The translations under genes were made by a program, and so were the position numbers. Source: Pacificimonas pallii (GTDB lineage Bacteria > Pseudomonadota > Alphaproteobacteria > Sphingomonadales > Sphingomonadaceae). Taken from it: a DNA stretch of 64,000 bases. Location: the NCBI RefSeq assembly GCF_019204005.1, contig NZ_JAGSPA010000004.1:186001-250000 (forward strand), given 5' to 3'. Shown here piece by piece: positions 8,652-17,576 of this stretch (position 1 is the stretch's first letter; each line of letters starts with the position of its first letter). Under the pieces are notes generated by a model. It made no database searches, was not told the DNA's origin, and saw only the letters and a program-made list of their open reading frames with translations.

Positions 8652-9689
8652 CTAGAGCGGAAGCTGGTCCGTCGCCGGCCGGGGCGCGTCGAGGCCAAGA
8701 TGGGCCCATGCCTTGCCGTTCAGCTGCCGCCCCCGGGCGGTGCGGGCAAGAAGACCGATCTGGATCAGATAGGGTTCGATAACCTCTTCGATGGTATCGC
8801 GCGGCTCGGACAACGCCGCCGCGAGGGTTTCGACGCCCACCGGGCCGCCCGCATAGTCGCCGGCGATGACACCCAGATAGCGGCGGTCCATCGCATCCAG
8901 GCCAAGGGCATCGACCTCCAGCCGCATCAGCGCGCGATCGGCGGCGACGGCATCAATGCGCGCATTGCCCGCAACGCTGGCAAAATCGCGAACGCGGCGC
9001 AGCAGGCGTCCCGCAATGCGGGGCGTTCCGCGCGACCGGCGCGCGATTTCCGCGGCGCCATCTGCCTCCAGTGGCATCACAAGCAGGCGCGCCGCGCGGG
9101 CGATCACCTGTTCCAGTTCTTCCGGCGTATAGAAATTCAGACGGATGGGAATGCCGAACCGGTCGCGCAGCGGCGTTGTCAGCAGGCCGGACCGCGTTGT
9201 CGCGCCGACAAGCGTGAAAGGAGGCAGGTCGATTTTCACACTGCGCGCCGATGGCCCTTCGCCGATCATGATGTCGAGCGCGCGGTCCTCCATGGCGGGA
9301 TAAAGAATTTCCTCAACGGCGGGCGCGAGCCGGTGGATTTCGTCGATGAACAGGACGTCATTGGGTTCAAGATTGGTCAGGATCGCCGCAAGGTCTCCCG
9401 CCTTGGCGATAACGGGGCCGGATGTGGCGCGAAATCCCACGCCGAGTTCCCGTGCGACGATCTGCGCCAGGGTTGTCTTGCCAAGCCCCGGCGGTCCGAA
9501 AAACAGGACATGATCCAGCGCCTCACCGCGGGATTTCGCCGCCTCGACGAAGACACGCAGATTTGCGCGTGCCGATTCCTGGCCGACGAATTCCTCCAGC
9601 CGCTGCGGGCGCAGTGCGGCGTCAATGTCTTCCGGTTTTCGGTCAGGCGCGATGACGCGCTCTGGATCTGGGGTGGCGGTTTTGGACAT
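8652..9689 (-). CDS. ruvB: Holliday junction branch migration ATPase RuvB
   Basis: 345 residues, the usual length. AAA+ motor that drives branch migration with RuvA. Walker A is [12 protein letters not shown], Walker [10 protein letters not shown], sensor 1 GATTRSGLL, arginine-finger region PLRDRFGI, and a C-terminal winged helix ([13 protein letters not shown]). The ATG at 9689 gives the normal N-terminus; an upstream in-frame TTG at 9719 would add 10 residues. Here ruvB stands apart from ruvA and ruvC, which are not in the window. No clear alphaproteobacterial LexA box (GTTC-N7-GTTC) is visible upstream. Confidence 0.96.
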   Translation of the reverse strand: MSKTATPDPERVIAPDRKPEDIDAALRPQRLEEFVGQESARANLRVFVEAAKSRGEALDHVLFFGPPGLGKTTLAQIVARELGVGFRATSGPVIAKAGDLAAILTNLEPNDVLFIDEIHRLAPAVEEILYPAMEDRALDIMIGEGPSARSVKIDLPPFTLVGATTRSGLLTTPLRDRFGIPIRLNFYTPEELEQVIARAARLLVMPLEADGAAEIARRSRGTPRIAGRLLRRVRDFASVAGNARIDAVAADRALMRLEVDALGLDAMDRRYLGVIAGDYAGGPVGVETLAAALSEPRDTIEEVIEPYLIQIGLLARTARGRQLNGKAWAHLGLDAPRPATDQLPL

Positions 9690-9812
9690 GCGCGCCGGTG
9701 TAGCGAAGGATCGTGCCAATGAAAATGAAACTGATCCTCCACTGATGTCTGGGGGTGACGGACGATGCGCGGCGGGGCAGGGTCGGTGCGAAATTCATGA
9801 TGGGAGAGGCCG

Positions 9813-11234
9813 ATGCGTGTGTTTCTGGTTCCGATGGCGGCGATGCTGGCCATGCCTGCGATGGCGGCAGATGCCGACGTCGTGCTCGACCGTATCGAGG
9901 CTGACCGTGACATCAATATCAATGTCGCGCAGTCGATCTGGAATCTGGCTGAGCTTGGTTACCGGGAAACCGAATCTTCCGGCATTTTGCAGCGGCGTCT
10001 GAAGGATGAGGGGTTTGCCATCGTCGCGGGTGTCGCAGGCGCGCCGACGGCGTTCACCGCGACCTTCACGACGGGCGATGGCCCGGTGATCGGCATTATG
10101 GGCGAATTTGATGCGCTGCCCGGTTTCAGCCAGGCGGCTGTGGCAAGAAAACAGGGCATAGCGGGCGCGGATGCGGGCCATGCCTGCGGACATCATCTGT
10201 TCGGTGCGGCCTCCGCCAGTGCGGCCATCGCCGTGAAAGACTGGCTTGAGGCGAGCGGCACCACGGGGACCGTGCGCTTTTACGGCACGCCCGCCGAAGA
10301 AGGCGGCGCGGGCAAGGTCTATATGGTCCGGGACGGCCTGTTCGAGGACGTCGATGTCGCGCTGCACTGGCACCCGGGCAGCAATAATAGCGCCGACATC
10401 GCGACCTCCAATTCGAACAAGAGCGCGAAATTCCGGTTTCGCGGTACGTCCGCTCATGCCGCGGCTTCGCCTGAATATGGCCGCTCCGCTCTCGACGGGG
10501 TCGAGGCCATGAATGTGATGGCCAATATGATGCACGAGCACATGCCGCAGGAAAGCCGCATGCACTATGTCATCACCCATGGCGGCCGCGCGCCCAATGT
10601 GGTGCCGGACTTTGCCGAGTCCTTTTATTATGTCCGCAACCCCGATGCGGAGGTCGTTCGTGAGACGTTCGAACGTCTTGTCCGGGTCGCCGAGGGCGCG
10701 GCGATGGGGACCGGGACGAAGGTCGATTACGAAGTCATTCACGGTGCGATGCCGCTGCTGCCGAACGAGACGCTGCAACAGCTGGTTCATGGCAAGATGA
10801 CCGAGGTCGGCGGCGTCGAATATACCGCGGAAGAAACAGCTTTCGCTAAGGACATTGTCCCGACACTTGGACGCAAGGACGTGGACCTGTCGGATGCCGT
10901 GACGATTGATCCCCTGTCCCAAAATCACGGCGCGGGTTCGACCGATGTCGGCGACGTGTCATGGGCCGTTCCGACCGCAGGCTTCCGCACGGCGACGTGG
11001 GTGCCGGGCACGCCTGCACATAGCTGGCAGGCCGTCGCGGCTGGCGGCATGTCGATTGGCTGGAAGGGCATGCAGAATGCAGCGAAGATCCTCGCACTGA
11101 CCGCGATCGAACTTTACCAGCGCCCCGATGTGATTGCCGCAGCAAAGGCGGAATTCATCAGCCGCCAGCCCGAAGGATATGAATATCGTGCGCTGCTGGG
11201 CGACCGCGATCCGCCGCTGGATTACCGGGATTAG
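9813..11234 (+). CDS. Exported M20 family amidohydrolase (AbgB-like)
   Basis: 473 residues with a signal peptide (first ~19 residues ending AMA), so probably periplasmic. M20 metal-ligand regions are clear: GEFDALPG, GHACGHHLFG, PAEEGGAGK and ALHWHPG, with a dimerisation domain between. The family hydrolyses amide bonds of N-acyl amino acids; the closest described type is the aminobenzoyl-glutamate hydrolase subunit B. The exact substrate is unknown. GGGAG precedes the ATG. It faces the EamA gene tail to tail. Confidence 0.87.
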   Translation: MRVFLVPMAAMLAMPAMAADADVVLDRIEADRDININVAQSIWNLAELGYRETESSGILQRRLKDEGFAIVAGVAGAPTAFTATFTTGDGPVIGIMGEFDALPGFSQAAVARKQGIAGADAGHACGHHLFGAASASAAIAVKDWLEASGTTGTVRFYGTPAEEGGAGKVYMVRDGLFEDVDVALHWHPGSNNSADIATSNSNKSAKFRFRGTSAHAAASPEYGRSALDGVEAMNVMANMMHEHMPQESRMHYVITHGGRAPNVVPDFAESFYYVRNPDAEVVRETFERLVRVAEGAAMGTGTKVDYEVIHGAMPLLPNETLQQLVHGKMTEVGGVEYTAEETAFAKDIVPTLGRKDVDLSDAVTIDPLSQNHGAGSTDVGDVSWAVPTAGFRTATWVPGTPAHSWQAVAAGGMSIGWKGMQNAAKILALTAIELYQRPDVIAAAKAEFISRQPEGYEYRALLGDRDPPLDYRD

Positions 11235-11283
11235 GAGGTATGGGAAACACCGCCCAGGAACACAGCTGAACAGGCGGCGGCGT

Positions 11284-12210
11284 TCAGCCGGACTTGATCG
11301 CAGGAGCCGCCGCAGGCGGGGCCGTCACAACCCGCTTCTTTGCGCGAAGCGCGATGACCAGACCAAGCGCCGTCAGCACAGCGCCGCCAATCGCATAAGG
11401 CGTCCATTGATACCCTTCCAAAACCGTTGAGATGGTCATGGCGACAAAGGGGATGAGGACGCTCGAATAAGCGGCCTTCGCCGGGCCGATTTCGCGGATC
11501 ACACCGAAATACAGCACGAACGCGATGGCCGATGCGAAGACCGCCAGATAGGCGATGCCGCCGAGATAGAGCGGTGCCGCGTCGATCACCGGCGGGCCTG
11601 ACGTGCGCCATGCAAAAATGATATTGATGACCGAGCCATAGGTCATCGCCCAGGCGAGCATGGCAGACATGCCATATGCCCTGGCCTGCGGCGCGGCCTG
11701 CATGACATTGGCAGCAGAGGCGCACAGAATACCCAGCACCGTCGCGCCAATACCAAGCGCGAGATCGGGGGCATCGGCGAGCGCAAGCAGCTCCTGGCGG
11801 AATAGCAGGGCGACCCCCATTATACCAAGCGCGCTGCCGATCATGAATTGCCGGTCGACCCTATGGCCAAGAAAAATCCGTGCTAAAATCGCGTTCGGAA
11901 CCACCAGCAGCGCGAAGGCGACCGCGATCAGGCCTGAGGTGACGAACCTGCTCGCCTGGTAGACGAGGTTGAAATTCCCGGCAAACTGGAACACGCCGAT
12001 CATCAGGAAGAAAAAATGGGCCTTTGCCGGAAACGCGATCGAGCGTCCGCGCGCAAAGCACAGCACAAACATCAGCAATGCCGCGAGCGTGAAGCGATAG
12101 GCGACCGACCACGGCGCAGGCACGACGCCAAGCTGCGTCTTGATGACATACCACGTCGTTCCCCAGATCAGGGTGACAATGGCAAGAGGTAGGAGGACGC
12201 GAACGGGCAT
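11284..12210 (-). CDS. EamA/DMT family exporter
   Basis: 308 residues with about ten hydrophobic segments in two repeated five-helix halves, as in the drug/metabolite transporter superfamily. The first repeat begins ATVTLIWGTTWYVIK-like (WGTTWYVIK) and the second half contains YGVIREIGPAKAAYSSV-type residues (GPAKAAYSSVLIP). Members export amino acids or metabolites. It lies 36 bp after the threonine aldolase gene on the same strand, so a link to amino-acid overflow is possible. Substrate unknown. Confidence 0.85.
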   Translation of the reverse strand: MPVRVLLPLAIVTLIWGTTWYVIKTQLGVVPAPWSVAYRFTLAALLMFVLCFARGRSIAFPAKAHFFFLMIGVFQFAGNFNLVYQASRFVTSGLIAVAFALLVVPNAILARIFLGHRVDRQFMIGSALGIMGVALLFRQELLALADAPDLALGIGATVLGILCASAANVMQAAPQARAYGMSAMLAWAMTYGSVINIIFAWRTSGPPVIDAAPLYLGGIAYLAVFASAIAFVLYFGVIREIGPAKAAYSSVLIPFVAMTISTVLEGYQWTPYAIGGAVLTALGLVIALRAKKRVVTAPPAAAPAIKSG

Positions 12211-12246
12211 GCCGCGCCGCCTAGCAGGAAAACGACCGCTGTCGAG

Positions 12247-13266
12247 CTAGATCGGGAGGCTGCCAATGGCTTTGGCGAGCGCGTCGACATCGCCGTCCGG
12301 CGTGTCCCATGCGACCACGAAACGGGCTTCGCCCGCGCCCTCGTCGCCCCAGTCGTAAAAGTCGAAGCCCTGCTCGCGCAGCAAGGTGGCCCCCGGCACG
12401 CCGATGCGCAGAAAGACTTCATTCGCGTCGACCCTGTGCATTAGCCGGTCAGCTGCCGCCGCGCCGAGGCGCTGCGCACCGGCATTCGCCCTGCGGGCAT
12501 TGCGCAGCCAGACGTCGTCCTCGATCATGGCGAGCAATTGGGCAGCGGCGAAACGTCCCTTCGAGGGCATCTGTCCTGCGCGCTTGCGCCGCAGCGGAAT
12601 GGTCTCCGCCAGTTCGGACGTGAAGATAATGAGCGCCTCGGCGGACATGCCGCCATTCTTGATGAATCCAAAACTCAGCGCGTCCACACCGGCACGCCAT
12701 GTGACGTCCCCGGGATGGCAGCCGAGTGTGGCGATCGCATTGGCAAACCGCGCGCCGTCCATGTGAACGTGCCAGCCGCGCCGCGCCGCATCCGCCGACA
12801 GGGCCATGATTTCATCGGGCGTGTAGACACGGCCATATTCCGTGGCCTGCGTCAGGGAGAGCGCACGGACAGCGACCTGATGAACGTCGCCGCGCATGGG
12901 GGCCATGGTTTTCGCGACACTTTCCGGCGTCAGTTTTGCCCCGTCGCCGTCGGCGAGTAGCAGCTTCGCACCTGCGGTGTAAAACTCCGGTGCCCCTGCT
13001 TCATCAACGTGGATATGCGCCTCCTCATGACAGACCACGGCGCCAAATGGCGGCAACATCGCGGCCAGTGCGAGCGCATTGGCGGCCGTGCCTGTCGACA
13101 CCGGAAACACGCGGCAATCGATACCGAACAGGTCGCTGAAGCCACTGTCGAGCCGCGCCGATATGGAATCGGAATCATACGCGCCGTCAACGACGTCATT
13201 GGCATTGAGAACGGCCTGCAGGACTTCCGGGCAGGCGCGCGCGGCATTGTCGGATAAGAAGTGCAT
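12247..13266 (-). CDS. Low-specificity threonine aldolase / beta-eliminating lyase family
   Basis: 339 residues. PLP-dependent fold-type I enzyme that cleaves threonine or allo-threonine to glycine and acetaldehyde. The N-terminus FLSDNAARACPEVLQA is typical. The PLP lysine lies in LSFGFIKNGG (near residue 210) and the carboxylate-binding region is HMDGARFANA. In many relatives the lysine motif reads T-KNG. It follows the small FliJ-like gene by 32 bp on the same strand, and the glyA product elsewhere in the window serves the same glycine pool. Confidence 0.87.
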   Translation of the reverse strand: MHFLSDNAARACPEVLQAVLNANDVVDGAYDSDSISARLDSGFSDLFGIDCRVFPVSTGTAANALALAAMLPPFGAVVCHEEAHIHVDEAGAPEFYTAGAKLLLADGDGAKLTPESVAKTMAPMRGDVHQVAVRALSLTQATEYGRVYTPDEIMALSADAARRGWHVHMDGARFANAIATLGCHPGDVTWRAGVDALSFGFIKNGGMSAEALIIFTSELAETIPLRRKRAGQMPSKGRFAAAQLLAMIEDDVWLRNARRANAGAQRLGAAAADRLMHRVDANEVFLRIGVPGATLLREQGFDFYDWGDEGAGEARFVVAWDTPDGDVDALAKAIGSLPI

Positions 13267-13298
13267 GCCGTTCCCATGACAAATGCGAAAAGGCGCGT

Positions 13299-13613
13299 CT
13301 AGCGCGGCGCGCGCATGAATGTACCTCCCATACGGCGCTTCAGTTCGGCCAGTTCAGCGATCATGCCCGCGCGCGCATGTTGCAGCGCGCCAAGTCGCTG
13401 GCGCTGTGCGGCGGCAAAGGCGGCGGTATCGACACTTGGCAATTCCGCGGCCAGGCGAAGCTCCACCTCCAGCCTGTCGGCCGAGCGGTCGAAATCGGCG
13501 GCATTTATCGCAAGATTTCGCTGCAATACGGAAATTCGGTCGTGGATATCGTCAATGGTCGCCAGCTCGAATTGCGGCGCGGACGCGTTGCCGCTGATTA
13601 CCGTGCCGTTCAT
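13299..13613 (-). CDS. Small helical protein coupled to the FliI-like gene (FliJ-like position)
   Basis: 104 residues. The ATG at 13611-13613 overlaps the stop of the FliI-like gene (ATGA), which decides the start; an ATG three codons upstream is also possible. The product is helical with regular heptads (ISVLQRNLAINAADFDRS, LQHARAGMIAELAELKRR). In flagellar operons the gene after fliI encodes the coiled-coil FliJ (about 140 residues), which inserts into the FliI ring. Position and architecture suggest a shortened FliJ counterpart, but I see no diagnostic residues. Confidence 0.6.
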   Translation of the reverse strand: MNGTVISGNASAPQFELATIDDIHDRISVLQRNLAINAADFDRSADRLEVELRLAAELPSVDTAAFAAAQRQRLGALQHARAGMIAELAELKRRMGGTFMRAPR

Positions 13614-14758
13614 GACAGACATCCTTTCAGTTCGGCAAGCGCCGCCGCGGAGTCCCGCCGCTCCCGGCGCGACTGTTTCATCAGATTTTCTATGGCCGGG
13701 GCACATGAAAGGGCGCGATCGACTTCGGCATTTCGGCCGGGCGTGTAGGCACCGAGCCTGACCAGTTCCTCCATATTGCTGCACAGCGAAAGTTCGGCAT
13801 GGGCGGCCGCGATGAGCTGTGTCTTCTCATGATCGGTGCCGGTTTCGATTGCGGGCGGGTCGCGATGGGCACGGTCGAGCAGGTCAATCGCCGGGAAGCG
13901 GCCTTTCGCGGCGATCTCGCGATCAAGCACGATCCGGTCATCGACCATTTCGGAAACGGCGCTGACAAGCAGGTCGTCGGGCCGGTCTGCGCTTTCCGAA
14001 ACCGCGAAGATTCCGGTCATCTCGCCGGGGCCACCTGGCAAGATGCCAGCGCGGGATATCAGCCTGTGCACCTCGTCGAAGATATGGGGCGTATATGCGA
14101 ACGCATTCCTTACTTCACCGGCATCGACGGAAAGCTCCCGGCACGCATCGGCGAATTCCGATATTGAATCGAGCAGGCACAGCACATGCTTGCCCGCGTC
14201 GCGGAAATGTTCGGCGATGGTGAGCGCGGCCCATGCCGCGCGTCGGCGCATTACGGGACCATCCTCATCGAACGCGGCGATGACGACGGCGCGCGACATG
14301 CCTTCGGCCCCCAGTTGGTTCTGCACGAGTTCGCGCACGTCGCGTTCGGCCAGTCCAATGAGGCCGATCACCACGACGTCGCGATCGGTGAAGCGCCCCA
14401 GCATGCCGAACAGGCCCGCCCTGCTTGCCCCGCCGCGCGCGAGCATGGCGATACGCTGGCCGCCCGTCATGGGCGCGAACAGGTCGATCGCGGCAATGCC
14501 GGTGTCCAATGGCTGCCCCTTGGGCGCGGCCTGCTGCCGAACCGGCTGCGCGGGGCGCAGGACGCGGTGCAGGGACCCGGCGGCCGGTGCGGGGCGTCCA
14601 TCGCGCGATCCGCCCGACGGGCAAAGCACCCGTCCGATCCATTCATCGGACGGCGCGATTTCCTCATCTTCGTCTGAAATTCGCGATAGCAGGGCCGCAG
14701 CAGGCAGATTGTTTGCAGGCAGAGCGCGAAATGTCGCGGCATGGGTCGGTCGGGTCAT
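13610..14758 (-). CDS. FliI/YscN-family ATPase homologue with degenerate nucleotide site
   Basis: 382 residues, against ~440 for FliI; the N-terminal barrel is shortened. The core is clearly FliI-like: PLDTGIAAIDLFAPMTGGQR, the stretch FTDRDVVVIGLIG, AEHFRDAGKHVLCLLDS and RFPAIDLLDRAHRD. The catalytic parts are lost. Walker A (GxGxGKS) reads RGGASRA, with Arg for Lys and Ala for Ser. The GERGREV motif with the catalytic Glu reads GLAERDV. The DSLTRFA segment reads DSISEFA. It therefore probably cannot hydrolyse ATP. The frame is intact and uses normal codons, so it looks maintained. It is divergent from ctrA and overlaps a small FliJ-like gene. Confidence 0.82.
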   Translation of the reverse strand: MTRPTHAATFRALPANNLPAAALLSRISDEDEEIAPSDEWIGRVLCPSGGSRDGRPAPAAGSLHRVLRPAQPVRQQAAPKGQPLDTGIAAIDLFAPMTGGQRIAMLARGGASRAGLFGMLGRFTDRDVVVIGLIGLAERDVRELVQNQLGAEGMSRAVVIAAFDEDGPVMRRRAAWAALTIAEHFRDAGKHVLCLLDSISEFADACRELSVDAGEVRNAFAYTPHIFDEVHRLISRAGILPGGPGEMTGIFAVSESADRPDDLLVSAVSEMVDDRIVLDREIAAKGRFPAIDLLDRAHRDPPAIETGTDHEKTQLIAAAHAELSLCSNMEELVRLGAYTPGRNAEVDRALSCAPAIENLMKQSRRERRDSAAALAELKGCLS

Positions 14759-14783
14759 GCCGCGGACCCTATACCGGGGGTGG

Positions 14784-14799
14784 TTAGCGACCCCTTAAC
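14784..14799 (+). promoter_or_regulatory. CtrA-type box 1 (TTAG-N7-TTAAC)
   Basis: TTAG, seven bases, then TTAAC: one mismatch to the TTAA-N7-TTAAC consensus known for CtrA in Caulobacter. It lies 26 bp upstream of the FliI-like ATG and ~145 bp upstream of ctrA. Confidence 0.55.
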
Positions 14800-14839
14800 C
14801 TGTGACCCGCAAAGCACAATATGGATGCGGCGTTAACCC

Positions 14840-14855
14840 TTTACCCGCCGTTAAC
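14840..14855 (+). promoter_or_regulatory. CtrA-type box 2 (TTTA-N7-TTAAC)
   Basis: TTTA, seven bases, then TTAAC: one mismatch to the CtrA consensus, about 87 bp upstream of the ctrA ATG. A GTTAAC half-site follows at 14879-14884 and another TTAAC sits at 14833. Clustering of such sites between ctrA and the divergent gene suggests autoregulation. Confidence 0.55.
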
Positions 14856-14941
14856 TTTTATTGATGATAAGTGTCATGGTTAACGGATAGGAGCGACGGC
14901 GAGGTCGCCCTGCTGCGCTTTTTTGGACGAGGAACATCACA

Positions 14942-15655
14942 ATGCGGGTACTGCTGATCGAGGATGACCAGAACATCTCCGAAGCCATCGAGCTTATGCT
15001 CGAAGGTCAGGGGTTCAATGTCTACGCGACCGATCTTGGCGAGGAGGGCATCGACCTCGGCAAGCTGTATGACTATGATATCATCCTGCTCGATCTCGGC
15101 CTCCCTGACATGCATGGCTATGACGTCCTGAAGAAGCTGCGGCTCGCCAAGGTCGGTACGCCGGTGCTGATCCTGACGGGCGCGAACGATGTTGAATCGA
15201 AGATCCGCGGTCTCGGCTTCGGCGCGGACGACTATCTGACAAAGCCGTTCCACAAGGATGAGCTGGTCGCCCGTATCCAGGCGATCGTCCGCCGTTCCAA
15301 GGGGCACAGCCAGTCGATCATCAAGACCGGCAAGCTGGCGGTCAATCTCGATACCAAGACGGTCGATGTCGGCGGCAGCCGTGTGCACCTCACCGGCAAG
15401 GAATATGCGATGCTGGAGCTGCTGTCGCTCCGCAAGGGCACGACCTTGACCAAGGAGATGTTCCTGAACCATCTTTATGGCGGCATGGACGAACCCGAAC
15501 TCAAGATCATCGACGTCTTCATCTGCAAGCTGCGCAAGAAACTGTCCGCAGCGTGCGAGGGCGACAATTATATCGAAACCGTCTGGGGCCGCGGCTATGT
15601 GCTGCGCGATCCGGAAGGTGACGAGCAGACCGCCGACGAAGCCGTCGCCGCGTAG
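14942..15655 (+). CDS. ctrA: Cell-cycle response regulator CtrA
   Basis: 237 residues, family-typical. Receiver domain at residues 1-115 with acidic pocket (LLIEDDQN), phospho-acceptor Asp51 in [12 protein letters not shown], and Lys in [11 protein letters not shown]. The OmpR-type winged-helix domain (residues ~125-230) has [12 protein letters not shown] and [11 protein letters not shown]. The N-terminal MRVLLIEDD is the CtrA signature. It is the master cell-cycle and motility regulator of alphaproteobacteria. The C-terminal Ala-Ala resembles the ClpXP degradation end of Caulobacter CtrA. GAGGAAC precedes the ATG. Upstream CtrA-type boxes suggest autoregulation. Confidence 0.96.
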   Translation: MRVLLIEDDQNISEAIELMLEGQGFNVYATDLGEEGIDLGKLYDYDIILLDLGLPDMHGYDVLKKLRLAKVGTPVLILTGANDVESKIRGLGFGADDYLTKPFHKDELVARIQAIVRRSKGHSQSIIKTGKLAVNLDTKTVDVGGSRVHLTGKEYAMLELLSLRKGTTLTKEMFLNHLYGGMDEPELKIIDVFICKLRKKLSAACEGDNYIETVWGRGYVLRDPEGDEQTADEAVAA

Positions 15656-15699
15656 TCACGGCTTTTTCTGGAACGGGGCGCCCCGGCCGGTTTCAGCGG

Positions 15700-16440
15700 T
15701 CAGGATGTCCCGCCAAGAGCTGCCTTTGCCGCGGCCTCCAAAGCGGCCATCGCGTCGCGATACGGGAGAGAACCGTAGCTGATCCGGGCGACACCAAGCG
15801 CGGCCATCTTGGCGGCACTGCCAAGCTCCGGGCGCCACAGCACGTTCACGGGTAGCCCAGTCCCTGCGCAGATTCGCGCAATCAGCGCCCGGTCCGCAAG
15901 GCCCGGAATGAAGAAACCGTCCGCGCCCGCATCGGCATATTGTGCGGCGCGGCCAAGGGCGTCCTCCATGTGATCCGCATGCGTTGCCGGATCGGACCTC
16001 AGGAAGACATCCGTTCGGGCATTGATGAAGAGATCGGCCGAGGCCTGGCGCGCGGCCTGAATCCGGCGTGCCTGAACATCCGCCGGGTAAATGTCGGCTG
16101 TGCCCGGAACGCAATCCTCGAAATTCATGCCGGCCGCGCCCGTAGCGACGAGACGGCCGACATTGTCAGTCAGGGCGGCACCGTCCTTTGCATAGCCGCC
16201 TTCGAAGTCGATCGTGACCGGTACGTCCACCGCCGCGACGACACGTTTCGCATTTGCAAGAACAATGTCGAGCGGGACGTTTTCGCCGTCTTCAAAGCCC
16301 TGCGCCATGGCGACCCCGGCACTGCCCGTGGCGATGGCCGCCGCACCTGATGCGGCGACCGCACGCGCGCTTCCAGCGTCCCAGACGTTAAACAGGACGA
16401 GCGGTTCGCCCTTGATGTGCAGATCGTGAAATCCGGTCAT
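15700..16440 (-). CDS. Isocitrate lyase/PEP phosphomutase family protein
   Basis: 246 residues forming a PEP mutase-type barrel. Visible elements: LFNVWDAGSARAVAA, TGSAGVAMAQGF, the metal-binding stretch TIDFEGGYA and NFEDCVPG, followed by INARTDVFL. The family includes methylisocitrate lyases, oxaloacetate decarboxylases and phosphonopyruvate enzymes. The typical isocitrate-lyase KKCGH-type loop is absent, so the reaction cannot be assigned. It starts 5 bp after the ada stop and probably shares its transcript. Confidence 0.82.
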   Translation of the reverse strand: MTGFHDLHIKGEPLVLFNVWDAGSARAVAASGAAAIATGSAGVAMAQGFEDGENVPLDIVLANAKRVVAAVDVPVTIDFEGGYAKDGAALTDNVGRLVATGAAGMNFEDCVPGTADIYPADVQARRIQAARQASADLFINARTDVFLRSDPATHADHMEDALGRAAQYADAGADGFFIPGLADRALIARICAGTGLPVNVLWRPELGSAAKMAALGVARISYGSLPYRDAMAALEAAAKAALGGTS

Positions 16441-16445
16441 GAAGC

Positions 16446-17498
16446 CTATCCTTTCGCAGCCATGCGCTGCTCATGTTGCAGAAGCCATTTCTTGCGCCAC
16501 AGACCACCCGCATAGCCCGTGAGGGATCCGTCGGACCCGATGACGCGGTGACAGGGAAACAGCAGCGCAAGCTGGTTCGCGCCATTTGCACGGGCGACGG
16601 CGCGGACGGCACCCGTATTGCCAAGCGCCTTGGCGAGGCCCGCATAGCTGCGCGTTTCCCCAAGGGGGATGCGGACAAGCTCGGCCCAGACCGATTTTTG
16701 AAACGCGGTCCCGTGATCTCCGACGGGCAGTGGCGGCAGGCCCGCCGTCCCGGCAAAATAGTCTGCCAGGCATTCAGCAATCCGTTTGTGCGGCTCTGTG
16801 CGCGCCATGATGACCGGCTTTCCCTGCCGCTCGCGCAGGCGTTCGATTTCAGCGGGCAGGGTTTTGCGGTCGTTGAACTCGAGCAGATGCAGGACATGTT
16901 CGTCGGCAATGGCGAGCATGGGGCCAATAGGCGTCTCGATCCAGTCCGCGCTGAGTACGCCCTGGCCGCGAAACCTGGTCGGCGGGGTGCCGAGAATTTT
17001 CTTGATGGCCGCGCGAAATCCCGAACCGCTTTCATAGCCGGCATCAAGCTGGGCGTCGATGACCTTCTCCTCGGCCGCCAGCTTTCCTGCGGCGGAACCG
17101 AGACGCCGGGCGCGCGCAACCTGAAGGAAAGTCATCCCGAAATGACGGCGGAAGACGCGGCGAATGGTGGACGGGTCGAGGCCGAGTTCCACCACATCGT
17201 CTTCTCGCCAGCGGCGCTGCGGCTCGCTGTCGAGCATTCGCAAGAGGGGACCGATGACCGGATGGTCTGGCGCGTCGAGGGGGCGGCAGCGCTTGCACGG
17301 GCGGAACCCGGAATCGACACAGGCCTGCAGCGATGTTTCAAAGATCACATTCTTGCGCAGCGGGTTTCGCGCCGGACAGGTCAGGCGGCAGAAGATGCCG
17401 GTCGACGTGACGCACACCCATGCTTTCCCCTCAAAAGCGGGATCGCGATCGGTCAACGCCTGATATAATGTGTCGTCGTCGAATTCGGTAAGTAACAT
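16446..17498 (-). CDS. ada: Ada: methylphosphotriester / O6-methylguanine-DNA methyltransferase and regulator
   Basis: 350 residues, full-length Ada. The N-terminal Zn domain has the four cysteines in FCRLTCPAR (methyl-acceptor Cys near residue 32-36) and PCKRCRPLD. An AraC-type helix-turn-helix follows (residues ~85-170, DPSTIRRVFRRHFGMTF). The C-terminal O6-methylguanine transferase domain carries PCHRVIGSDGSLTGYAGG with the acceptor Cys. Methylated Ada activates the adaptive response to alkylation. It lies downstream of the BLUF gene on the same strand, with a 78-bp gap containing a palindrome. Confidence 0.94.
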   Translation of the reverse strand: MLLTEFDDDTLYQALTDRDPAFEGKAWVCVTSTGIFCRLTCPARNPLRKNVIFETSLQACVDSGFRPCKRCRPLDAPDHPVIGPLLRMLDSEPQRRWREDDVVELGLDPSTIRRVFRRHFGMTFLQVARARRLGSAAGKLAAEEKVIDAQLDAGYESGSGFRAAIKKILGTPPTRFRGQGVLSADWIETPIGPMLAIADEHVLHLLEFNDRKTLPAEIERLRERQGKPVIMARTEPHKRIAECLADYFAGTAGLPPLPVGDHGTAFQKSVWAELVRIPLGETRSYAGLAKALGNTGAVRAVARANGANQLALLFPCHRVIGSDGSLTGYAGGLWRKKWLLQHEQRMAAKG

Positions 17499-17547
17499 TC
17501 GGATTGTCTAGCAGCGCGATCCGTACCGTGCCGACGAAAAACGGGCA

Positions 17548-17563
17548 GCTATTGCCAAATAGC
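17548..17563 (-). promoter_or_regulatory. Palindrome upstream of ada (GCTATT-N4-AATAGC)
   Basis: Perfect 6-bp arms around GCCA, 50 bp upstream of the ada start and 14 bp beyond the BLUF stop. It could be an operator for ada or a small hairpin at the end of the BLUF transcript. It does not match the E. coli Ada box. Confidence 0.35.
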
Positions 17564-17576
17564 GGACCTCGGGCGT

